DNA from: Planctomycetaceae bacterium
Lineage (GTDB): Bacteria > Planctomycetota > Planctomycetia > Planctomycetales > Planctomycetaceae
NCBI GenBank assembly: GCA_023258825.1
Contig: JALQWE010000117.1
Location: 1 to 9,122 of the forward strand
Length of the DNA stretch: 9,122 bases
Reading direction: 5' to 3'
A program made the position numbers and the translations under genes. This document shows positions 1 to 5,521 of the stretch, piece by piece (within the stretch, counting starts at the first letter, position 1; each line of letters starts with the position of its first letter). The notes under the pieces are model-generated. The model was not told where the DNA came from, ran no database searches, and saw only the letters and a program-made list of their open reading frames with translations.

Positions 1-1
1 G

Positions 2-229
2 GAAGCGATCCGTCTGGAAAAGGAGCGCCGCCGCGAGGCCGTGCGCGATGCGGCGGAGAAAGCGGCGATGGACCGCCTGCTCAAGGCGCTGGTCGGCGAT
101 GGCGCCTCCGAAGCGACGCGCGAAGCCTTCCGCCAGCGCATTGTCGAAAAGGCGATGGACGAGACCGAGGTGGAGATCGAGGTGGAGGACAGCCCCGGCG
201 CGGGCATGGAGATCCCCGTATCCAGTTGA
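2..229 (+). CDS. hslU: Internal fragment of HslU, ATPase subunit of the HslUV protease (5'-truncated and cut by a junction)
   Basis: The frame is open from base 2 and already coding before the first ATG (41). It begins EAIRLEKERRREAV and continues through RLLKALVGDGASEATREAF, VEIEVEDSP and GMEIP. This is the start of the I domain of HslU, the AAA+ unfoldase that feeds the HslV peptidase in the cytoplasm. The wording fits alphaproteobacterial, especially sphingomonad, HslU, where MEIP would be followed by a Gly-Met-rich stretch. Here the match stops at codon 72 (base 217) and the frame reads V-S-S and a TGA at 227-229. Walker A (upstream) and Walker B and the sensor regions (downstream) are absent, so this piece cannot be functional. 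Only 10 of 72 codons end in A or T, against 14 of 35 in the adjoining NHL piece. The family call is firm; the source taxon is from memory of the family, not a search. Confidence 0.8.
   Translation, partial: EAIRLEKERRREAVRDAAEKAAMDRLLKALVGDGASEATREAFRQRIVEKAMDETEVEIEVEDSPGAGMEIPVSS
209..219. other. Chimeric junction between HslU and NHL sequence, at a GATC
   Basis: HslU homology runs to the codons for M-E-I-P (to 217), and NHL-frame coding begins by about 226. GATC at 211-214 is shared: read in the left frame it belongs to GAG-ATC (E-I), and in the right frame it begins GAT-CCC (D-P). A join at GATC is what Sau3AI/MboI partial-digest cloning would leave, but other chimera mechanisms cannot be excluded. 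Confidence 0.55.
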
Positions 230-318
230 AAAATCCGCACGGTGTGACATGGCATCGCGATTGGCTGTATGTGGTGGACATGGGAAACAATCGAATTCTG
301 CGCATGCAGGTGCCATGA
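211..318 (+). CDS. C-terminal end of an NHL-repeat protein (5' end missing)
   Basis: In a different frame from the HslU piece, bases 211-318 encode about 35 residues ending in a TGA at 316-318. The segment LKNPHGVTWH, then LYVVDMGNNRILRM, follows the NHL β-propeller consensus (L..P.GVA.D..G.LYVAD.GN.RI..). NHL propellers are usually extracytoplasmic or scaffold domains that mediate binding; the substrate cannot be told from one blade. The protein ends three residues after the repeat (QVP), consistent with a closing blade. Everything upstream of about base 211 has been replaced by HslU sequence. The permease gene follows on the same strand after about 160 bp, so the two may have been co-transcribed. 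The repeat call is moderately strong, but it rests on a single blade. Confidence 0.6.
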   Translation, partial: DPRIQLKNPHGVTWHRDWLYVVDMGNNRILRMQVP

Positions 319-462
319 TCGGCCCGTGAAGCAGGTCACGTTGCCACTTTCTGTGGACGGACATGGACAGTGGGGAGGACGGCGAGCGGCTCCTGTGAAT
401 GCTCAGGCCGTTTGCGGAAAAGCGATCGTTCTGTGACCGTGGTCTGGCCGAGTGTCGAGTTC

Positions 463-467
463 AGGAG
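463..467 (+). promoter_or_regulatory. Ribosome binding site that sets the permease start
   Basis: AGGAG at 463-467 lies 10 bases before a GTG at 478. The frame stays open upstream to just after the NHL stop, with an earlier GTG at 370, but those residues are polar and Cys/Arg-rich and lack an equally good site. I therefore place the start at 478, directly before the first hydrophobic segment. Confidence 0.55.
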
Positions 468-477
468 AAACAACGGC

Positions 478-1986
478 GTGGCGGGCATCACACTGACAAC
501 GGCAATCCTGTGGAGCTTGTGCAGAAGCCTGATTGTGGGCCTGCTGGCTCTGATTCCGTTGACAACGCTGCAGACTGTGCTGTCTGCGGAGAGGAATTTA
601 CAGCGTCGTCGGCTCTGGCTGTTGATCGCGATGGGGCCATTTTTTGTGCCGGAGTTACTGACGGGGTTTCATTACCGGCTGACGGCGGCGTCGCTGGCTG
701 CGGCCGAGGCCCCGTGGGTTCATCTGGTACTGACGGAACTTCTGTACGGAGGTCTGCTGATATTTCGGGCCGTCGCTGCGGGGATGTTGCTGCAGGCAAT
801 TCTGCCACCGACGAGCGGCGTGTCGTCAGCACTGCATTTGTGGGGGATGTTGCAAGGGACCACAGATCGATGGGCGTGGTGGAGAGGCTGGGTACGTCTG
901 CAGGTAACAGGCCGCTGGCGTACATTGCTTGTTTCGTGGAGCCTGATGTCGCTGGTTTCGTTCCAGGAGTTTGAAACGGCGGCATTGATGCAGATTGATC
1001 GTCATCCGGTGACGTGGACGGTTTGGTTGTTTGACGCTCAGGCGGCCATGCAGCCCTTGTCCGAGTCGTGGCGGCAGTGTGTTCTGCCGGTGGGCCTGGC
1101 GTTGGTCTTGCTGCTGCCACTGCTGCTGATCCTGGGTGACAGAACTGGAAGAGGGAGCGAGGAGTCAAGGCCACCTGTGGCGCAACAAACCGTGCGTAGT
1201 GCGGCGCTCCAGGTCAGTCGTGTGTATGTGATTGTTGCGGTCTTGTTATTGGTCATCCTGCCACTGGGACGCTCATTGATTCCGGCGTTGTCGGGACTTG
1301 CCTGGATAGTGAATGACCGTCGCCTGGTCCTGCAGTCCGTGCAGCAGGTGCTGGTCTCTGCCGGATTTGCGGTGACGGCTGCTGTGATTGGCCTGAGTCT
1401 GTGTGAGTTACTGAGGCCGCGTGGCGGAGTGATTCGAATTGGCTGGCGGGAGCTCATGCTGACGGCATTGCTGTTGCCAGGCCTTGCCGGGCCTCTGATG
1501 CTTTCCCTCACGTTGCTGAATGTTTTTCAGTGGGGAGTTTTTCGCTGGTTATATGATACGTGGTTGCCGCTGTTGCTGGGGCAGGTGCTGTTCATTCTGC
1601 CGCGGGCATTTGCGCTCAGCGTATTTCTGCGAAACCTGACTCAGCCGGAAGCCACTTATGCGGGGGAGTTGTTGCGGTGTTCCGGGTACCGGGAGATCCG
1701 GACAACTGGTGACTCACTGGTTTGGTATCTTCGGGATGTCCGTTGGCTGCTGGGGGGCTTATCGTTGACCCAGTGGTGTTTCTGGGACGTGACGGTTGCA
1801 TCGCTGCTGCGCCCGGTCACTCTGGAACCCGTGGTGACTCGGCTGTACAACGAGATGCACTTTTCGCGGACGGAGGCGTTACTGGGGTTGTCATTTCTGG
1901 CGGCAGTCACACCAGTCATCTTGTGGGGACTGGCGTTGTTGTTGTCCCTGGCGGTGGGAACGAAAAAAGGACGCAGTATCGACTGA
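478..1986 (+). CDS. Two-domain ABC transporter permease, Fe(III)/thiamine (FbpB/ThiP) type
   Basis: The 502-residue protein from GTG 478 has about 11 hydrophobic segments (roughly 9-34, 44-63, 81-109, 147-170, 199-219, 247-270, 287-311, 325-350, 362-384, 421-444, 465-494) in two similar halves. This is the layout of FbpB/ThiP-type inner-membrane permeases, which carry two fused permease domains and import a substrate delivered by a periplasmic binding protein. In the second half the cytoplasmic loop has ELLRCSG (397-403), which keeps the Glu and Gly spacing of the EAA motif (EAA-x3-G) that docks the ATPase, but the later hydrophobic-Pro end is lost. In the first half the equivalent LWGMLQG (121-127) has only the Gly. 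The halves are joined by a polar linker (about 221-245). No ATPase or binding-protein gene lies in the window, so the substrate is unknown. The last codons lie inside the terminator of the convergent gene. The permease fold is likely; the iron/thiamine subtype is inference. Confidence 0.62.
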   Translation: MAGITLTTAILWSLCRSLIVGLLALIPLTTLQTVLSAERNLQRRRLWLLIAMGPFFVPELLTGFHYRLTAASLAAAEAPWVHLVLTELLYGGLLIFRAVAAGMLLQAILPPTSGVSSALHLWGMLQGTTDRWAWWRGWVRLQVTGRWRTLLVSWSLMSLVSFQEFETAALMQIDRHPVTWTVWLFDAQAAMQPLSESWRQCVLPVGLALVLLLPLLLILGDRTGRGSEESRPPVAQQTVRSAALQVSRVYVIVAVLLLVILPLGRSLIPALSGLAWIVNDRRLVLQSVQQVLVSAGFAVTAAVIGLSLCELLRPRGGVIRIGWRELMLTALLLPGLAGPLMLSLTLLNVFQWGVFRWLYDTWLPLLLGQVLFILPRAFALSVFLRNLTQPEATYAGELLRCSGYREIRTTGDSLVWYLRDVRWLLGGLSLTQWCFWDVTVASLLRPVTLEPVVTRLYNEMHFSRTEALLGLSFLAAVTPVILWGLALLLSLAVGTKKGRSID

Positions 1987-1999
1987 CACTACGTCCTTT
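1963..1999 (-). terminator. Rho-independent terminator of the RRM gene, inside the permease 3' end
   Basis: Read on the minus strand, AAAGGACGTAGTGTC, a four-base loop (AGTC) and GATACTGCGTCCTTT form a 15-bp stem, followed at once by three further T (six in all, 1968-1963). The two non-Watson-Crick positions (1974/1991 and 1978/1987) are G-U pairs in minus-strand RNA but A-C mismatches in plus-strand RNA, so the hairpin is built for the minus strand. It begins 43 bases beyond the RRM stop codon. The permease stop codon (1984-1986) is in its loop and stem. Confidence 0.85.
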
Positions 2000-2042
2000 G
2001 TAAGCTGTATTCGATTTCAGAGAGATCGAAAGCTGCCGGAGA

Positions 2043-2471
2043 TTAGTAGCGATCGCCACGGTCACCACGATCGCCGCGGTCACCACGATCACCACGTCCG
2101 CCGCGACCACCACGGTCACCACGATCACCGTAGCCACCGCCGCCGCCGCCGCCACCACCGTAGCCGCCGCCACCACCACCGTAGCCACCGCCACCGCCGC
2201 CGTAACCGCCGCCGCCACCGCCGCGACTTTCACGAGGCCGGGCTTCGTTGACGACGATTGTACGGCCATCGAGATCCGCGCCGTTCAATGCACGAATCGC
2301 TTCATCACCGCCGGTCGCCATTTCGACAAAGCCAAAGCCCTTCGATCGACCGGTTTCACGATCCGTGACGACCTTGGCGGAAGTCACTGTGCCGTACTGC
2401 GCGAATGCCTTTTCGAGGCCTTCGGATGTGGTACCCCACGCGAGGCTTCCCACAAAAATGTTCTTACTCAT
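2043..2471 (-). CDS. Glycine-rich single-RRM RNA-binding protein with RGG/GDR tail
   Basis: The 142-residue protein starts MSKNIFVGSLAW. It has one RNA recognition motif at about residues 3-78, with RNP-2 as IFVGSL (5-10) and RNP-1 as KGFGFVEM (44-51); the aromatic residues at F6, F46 and F48 that stack on RNA bases are intact. Residues 84-114 are glycine runs broken by tyrosine, and 115-142 are Arg-Gly and Gly-Asp-Arg repeats ending in Tyr. This is the architecture of cyanobacterial and planctomycete Rbp proteins and of plant glycine-rich RNA-binding proteins, several of which are cold-induced; they bind single-stranded RNA in the cytoplasm. The frame continues 88 codons upstream of 2471, but that part is not RRM-like and the family start is MS-K-x-hydrophobic. 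The Shine-Dalgarno is poor (CAGGG). It is a single-gene unit, with a strong terminator downstream. The biological target is unknown. Confidence 0.92.
   Translation of the reverse strand: MSKNIFVGSLAWGTTSEGLEKAFAQYGTVTSAKVVTDRETGRSKGFGFVEMATGGDEAIRALNGADLDGRTIVVNEARPRESRGGGGGGYGGGGGGYGGGGGGYGGGGGGGGGYGDRGDRGGRGGRGDRGDRGDRGDRGDRY
2046..2222 (-). repeat. Low-complexity tract encoding Gly-Tyr runs and tandem Gly-Asp-Arg
   Basis: Near-identical 9-base units (GGTGACCGTGGT-like on the minus strand) encode Arg-Gly and Gly-Asp-Arg repeats at 2046-2129, and GGC/GGT runs with spaced TAC codons encode the glycine stretch at 2130-2222. Such tracts can change length by slippage and are easily misassembled, so the exact copy number should be treated with caution. 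Confidence 0.85.
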
Positions 2472-3215
2472 CACACAAACCCTGAGCCTTGCAGCTCCCA
2501 AAACACTGATCGCTGCCCCAACGGCAGCTGTTTGAACACGCAAAGAAATTTTCCGGGACGGGCTTTGAATCCAACGTCGTCGACCAGCACTACCCCCCTT
2601 GTTGGTACCCACTCTGGAACATTGTCCGAAGCGTTTGCGAGATACAACAGGGATGTCAATTGCTGATGGTGATCGACACAGGACACAACACTCAACCACC
2701 CGGAAATGTTGGGGGGAGACTGCAGAGAAACTCAAGTCTTAAACCGAGAACACTGTAGCATCACTCCATAGATCCTTCGCGGCGAGGACCTGTTTGGGGA
2801 CCTTTCCACGAATTCTCTGATTGAAGACTTTACGAATTGCCGCTGGAAATAGCAAGGTGGCATGCCGGGGAAGCCATCACGGTTTTCCGGTTTTCTGCCG
2901 GTCTTTGGGGTGTAGCCCGGGGGATTTTCCGGGGAATCATTCGCTTTCGGGCCTCGGATTTCGGATTTTGCCGCGTCCAAACGTGGCGAATTCCACTGAA
3001 ATCCCCGTTTTTTTAATCCCGATTTGTCGATGAATCCAAATCCCGTTAGCCTTACCAGCATGGGAGAGCGTGCCGGAAAGGCCTCCGCGTGCCGGTGAGC
3101 AGGCTGAGCGATTCGTTCGATCGCATTTCAGACGCTTTCCCGGGATTTATCAGGAATAGCACGGGGTTGGGCACGTGGCCGATTTTTCTGGTTCCAGCAT
3201 GAGTGAAGCGGTCCT
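2472..3215. other. 744-bp divergent spacer between the RRM gene and fhcC
   Basis: I see no convincing gene here. It must hold promoters for two divergent genes. On the minus strand a TTGACA (2659-2654) lies about 180 bases before the RRM start, without a recognisable -10 at the right spacing. Bases 2860-2945 are rich in TTTTCCGG/CCGGGGA-type words on both strands. At 2983-2996 GTGG and CCAC flank a six-base loop, with a T7 run 10 bases further on (3007-3013); this is too weak and too distant to call a terminator. A 109-codon minus-strand frame (2732-3061) shows no family features and is probably not a gene. Confidence 0.5.
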
Positions 3216-3219
3216 ATGA
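3175..3219 (+). CDS. Possible 14-codon leader ORF overlapping the fhcC start
   Basis: From GTG 3175 the frame encodes VADFSGSSMSEAVL and stops at TGA 3217-3219. It overlaps the fhcC start codon (3216-3218) in an ATGA arrangement typical of translational coupling. An internal ATG lies at 3199. fhcC itself lacks a clear Shine-Dalgarno (only AGTGAAGCGG before the ATG), which makes coupled re-initiation plausible. A 14-codon frame can also arise by chance, and no homology is recognisable. Confidence 0.25.
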   Translation: MADFSGSSMSEAVL

Positions 3220-4043
3220 CACTGACACTGAGTTATTTCGGGAAGACTACCGTACCGGTGGAAGTGGAAGGATTGACTCCGGACTGGGCGGCCGACAAGA
3301 CCCCCGCAGAGATCGAGCGATTTGAAATCTTTGAAGGCAATCGTCGCATGCCACTCGGCGAAATGTTCCGGGTGGCCGGGGATCCGAGTGATCTGAATCT
3401 CGTGTTTGAAGGCAACCTTTCCGGTGTGCACTGGCTGGGATCGCACATGGGGGCAGGGACCGTGCGGATTGTGGGCAATGCCGGCCGGCACGTGGGTAGC
3501 CAGATGAAGGGCGGAACCATCACCGTCGAGGGGGATGCCGGAGGCTGGGTTGGCGCGGAAATGAAGCGCGGCAGGATTCACGTGCATGGCAACGCCGGCC
3601 ACCTTGTTGGAGCAGCTTATCGCGGCGCGACTCGTGGAATGACCGGCGGAACAATCCTCGTCAACGGCAATGTGGGGAATGAAACCGGGTTAACCATGCG
3701 GCGGGGCCTGATTGCTGTGGGCGGCAATTGCGGAGACCTCGCTGGATTCAACATGATTGCCGGCAGTCTGCTGGTGTTTGGGGAATGCGGGATTCGCCCC
3801 GGTGCCGGGATGCGCCGAGGAACAATCGGATTGCTGGGGCCCAGGCCACCGGAACTACTTCCCAGCTTTCGCTACGCCGCTACGTGGCGCCCACAGATTC
3901 TGAGCGTAATGCTGCGTTTCCTGCGAGATGCCCAGTTTGCTTTTAACCCGGATTTGCTCCGCAATGCTGTGGATGTGTATCGCGGAGATCTTGTCGCTCT
4001 GGGCCTCGGAGAGGTCTTCTTTCCCGCGTCTCAGGCGATCTGA
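3216..4043 (+). CDS. fhcC: Formyltransferase/hydrolase complex subunit C (formylmethanofuran dehydrogenase subunit C-like)
   Basis: The 275-residue cytoplasmic protein has a short N-terminal segment followed by a right-handed β-helix (about 68-208) made of repeated turns: GTVRIVGNAG (81-90), MKGGTITVEGDAG (97-109), MKRGRIHVHGNAG (116-128), MTGGTILVNGNVG (142-154), MRRGLIAVGGNCG (161-173) and MRRGTIGLLG (199-208). These G-rich turns are shared by FwdC/FmdC, FhcC and the glutamate synthase C-terminal domain. Length, the ending YRGDLVALGLGEVF (255-268) and the absence of glutamate synthase domains favour FhcC. In bacteria FhcABCD converts formyl-H4MPT to formate in the tetrahydromethanopterin C1 pathway. 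fhcA, B and D are not in the window, as expected for planctomycetes, where these genes are often dispersed. The start overlaps a possible leader ORF and has a weak ribosome site. The family is certain; participation in Fhc rather than a paralogous complex is inference. Confidence 0.88.
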   Translation: MTLTLSYFGKTTVPVEVEGLTPDWAADKTPAEIERFEIFEGNRRMPLGEMFRVAGDPSDLNLVFEGNLSGVHWLGSHMGAGTVRIVGNAGRHVGSQMKGGTITVEGDAGGWVGAEMKRGRIHVHGNAGHLVGAAYRGATRGMTGGTILVNGNVGNETGLTMRRGLIAVGGNCGDLAGFNMIAGSLLVFGECGIRPGAGMRRGTIGLLGPRPPELLPSFRYAATWRPQILSVMLRFLRDAQFAFNPDLLRNAVDVYRGDLVALGLGEVFFPASQAI

Positions 4044-4140
4044 CAATCGTCTGTCGCAAGTTCCGGGGAACACTGTGCCTGAAGGACTGAGGCGGCAGAA
4101 ACACGTTTGCATGGCAATGCCTCGGGTGTCGATTGTCGCC
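4034..4140. repeat. Long-range inverted repeat spanning the fhcC stop codon
   Basis: CGATTGTCGCC at 4130-4140 is the exact reverse complement of the left arm GGCGA (4034-4038) plus CAATCG (4044-4049), with TCTGA bulged out; the bulge includes the stop codon. A continuous 8-bp version is GACAATCG/CGATTGTC. The 80 bases between the arms contain two small palindromes, GTTCCGGGGAAC (4060-4071) and GCATGGCAATGC (4109-4120). There is no T run, so it is not a standard terminator; it may be a structured 3' end. Confidence 0.4.
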
Positions 4141-4341
4141 AACGCTCTTCCGGCGCCGATTTCCCGGATGGCTCGGCTGTCGACCCGGTTTTGTAGCACG
4201 CTCTGCGATCCGGTCGCTCACTACTTAGACTGAACGGACTGGGAAACAGGAATTGTCCTGGATACAAATCGTAACTCCGGATTCTGTGGGGAGGCATGGC
4301 AGCCTTCGGGGATCCATCGAACTTTGATTCAGGAACCTGTC
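4044..4341. other. 298-bp spacer after fhcC
   Basis: No gene is visible. Apart from the inverted repeat starting at the fhcC stop, the stretch holds no canonical terminator or clear promoter hexamers. The last bases carry the ribosome site AGGAA (4331-4335) of the next gene, six bases before its ATG. Confidence 0.5.
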
Positions 4342-5076
4342 ATGTTCAGAGAACGACTTTGCTCGCCTTCGACATTCTTCCGGTGCGCATTGATTGCTCT
4401 TGTGGTTCTGGCCACTGGTGGAGCTTGCGAAAACGCGTTTGGGCAAAGTCGTGAGCGGGATTCGAAAAAGAAGGACTCAGCGAGTTCGCCGCAACAACTG
4501 GAGGCTCGCATCAGCAAGGCTGAAGAACAATTGCTGGAAGAGTATCTGTCGATTGCAACGGAGTTCTACAAGCAGGGCGAGAAGGAGCAGTCCATCAGCG
4601 TGCTGGAACGCATTTCGCAGATCAATCCTCGTATGGAAGGAATTCGTCAGCGAATTGACGGGATCCGGGAAGAGCTGATTCAGGAGAATGGTCTGAAGGT
4701 GGATTTCGACACCTCCAAACTCTGGCTGCCACTGGCCGAAGTCGAGGAAGGGAAGCCCTTGCGACTGGCTGTCACGGGAGATTACAAGCTGGACCTGACG
4801 GCCACATTGACAACAACGGGTTTGTCGACTGGCGATCCTTCGAGAGATCATGTGGCCGGTGCTCCGTTCGGGGCATTGATCGGGATGGTCTTTACGGAGG
4901 GGAAGCCGGGAGAGCCATTTCTGATTGGCGGTGGTGTGGAACACACCCCCAAAAAAACGGGAACCCTGTTTCTCAGAGTCAACGTGCCGATTGCCGCGAA
5001 ATGCAAAGGGGAGTTGAAGGTGCAGGCGAGCGGGGCCGTCAAGCCTGTGTCCAAAGCGAAGCGAACAACCCCGTAA
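4342..5076 (+). CDS. Secreted protein: TPR-like helices followed by a LecA/PA-IL-like β-sandwich
   Basis: The start is ATG 4342, preceded by AGGAA at 4331-4335; a TTG at 4324 in frame lacks such a site. The 244 residues begin with a signal peptide (basic R3-R5, hydrophobic 15-27, likely cleavage near AFGQ, 32-35). GGAC at 26-29 is not a proper lipobox because -3 is Gly. A charged linker follows, then helices at about 51-116, with TPR-like wording (ATEFYKQGEKEQSISVLERI, 72-91). Residues about 118-231 resemble the PA-IL/LecA galactose-lectin fold: LPLAEVEEGKPLRLAVTG (129-146), then GAPFGALIGMV (173-183), PFLIGGG (192-198) and GTLFLRVN (207-214). In LecA the last strand leads into Asp and paired Asn that bind calcium and sugar; here it reads NVPIAAKCKGELKV with no Asp, so sugar binding in the LecA manner is doubtful. 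The tail is basic (KPVSKAKRTTP). It is probably periplasmic or cell-surface; its role is unknown. Confidence 0.8.
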   Translation: MFRERLCSPSTFFRCALIALVVLATGGACENAFGQSRERDSKKKDSASSPQQLEARISKAEEQLLEEYLSIATEFYKQGEKEQSISVLERISQINPRMEGIRQRIDGIREELIQENGLKVDFDTSKLWLPLAEVEEGKPLRLAVTGDYKLDLTATLTTTGLSTGDPSRDHVAGAPFGALIGMVFTEGKPGEPFLIGGGVEHTPKKTGTLFLRVNVPIAAKCKGELKVQASGAVKPVSKAKRTTP

Positions 5077-5521
5077 CTGATCGTAACCTGACCTGATGCT
5101 GCGCAGTGACGGCGTGGACATCTGTCCAACTGAGAATCCGGAGTCACCGACGGCCTGCCGGAGCGTCTTTCACCGAAAGCTATTGGCTAATGGTTGCGGT
5201 GGTCTTACGCGAGGGTGTGCTGTGCGCGATCGGGGATCGGTGATGTCGCCCGGACACCCGTTTTCTTTGCACCGATTCCTGCTATCATTTGGTATCGGCC
5301 GAGAGTTGTTTGTGTCGGTTTCGCGCACGCGGACTGGGACCAACTGGTCGGCGTGATTATGCGATCCTGCGTGGACTCACGTTCTCGTCCTGCGGGGCGC
5401 AGTCTATGCGAGGCATACAGATTCCTTCGGTGCCTACCCCTCGTTGAGGCTTGTGCATCAGGTGCGGGTATCGGTGTGCAGACCTCCGGCAGACATTGTG
5501 TTTTTTTGAGGCGGAAGCAGC
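5077..5521. other. 445-bp spacer before the kinase gene
   Basis: Two overlapping open frames (5096-5356 and 5194-5574) show no family features and read as chance. A small hairpin, TATGC-GAG-GCATA, lies at 5405-5417. The best promoter candidate is the extended -10 at 5280-5288. A T7 run (5501-5507) sits just before the kinase ribosome site, with no stem in front of it. Confidence 0.5.
5280..5288 (+). promoter_or_regulatory. Candidate extended -10 element upstream of the kinase gene
   Basis: TGCTATCAT matches the TGn-TATnAT extended -10 pattern and lies about 234 bases before the kinase start. No good -35 sits 17 bases upstream, which extended -10 promoters can tolerate. Transcription from here would give a long untranslated leader. 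Confidence 0.3.

Noticed and set aside
326..436. A 36-codon plus-strand frame from GTG 326 between the NHL end and the permease
   Set aside because: No ribosome site, no family resemblance, and it overlaps the upstream extension of the permease frame; it looks like chance.
370..477. Upstream extension of the permease to GTG 370
   Set aside because: The extra 36 residues are polar and Cys/Arg-rich, and the better ribosome site is at 463-467 before GTG 478.
2046..2222. Periodic repeats resembling a CRISPR or tandem-repeat array
   Set aside because: Units are 9 bases without spacers and are explained by Gly-Asp-Arg and Gly-Tyr codons of the RRM protein.
2472..2735. N-terminal extension of the RRM protein by 88 codons
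   Set aside because: The extension is unlike the family, and the RRM begins within three residues of ATG 2471, as in other Rbp proteins.
2983..3013. Hairpin plus T7 run as a plus-strand terminator
   Set aside because: The stem is only 4 bp and ends about ten bases before the T run, and no plus-strand gene ends nearby.
2732..3061. A 109-codon minus-strand frame in the RRM-fhcC spacer
   Set aside because: Its composition is that of non-coding DNA, with no domain, no ribosome site and no neighbour supporting it.
4364..4428. Lipoprotein signal (Cys29) in the LecA-like protein
   Set aside because: The residues before the Cys are G-G-A, so the -3 aliphatic position of a lipobox is missing; cleavage near AFGQ is more likely.
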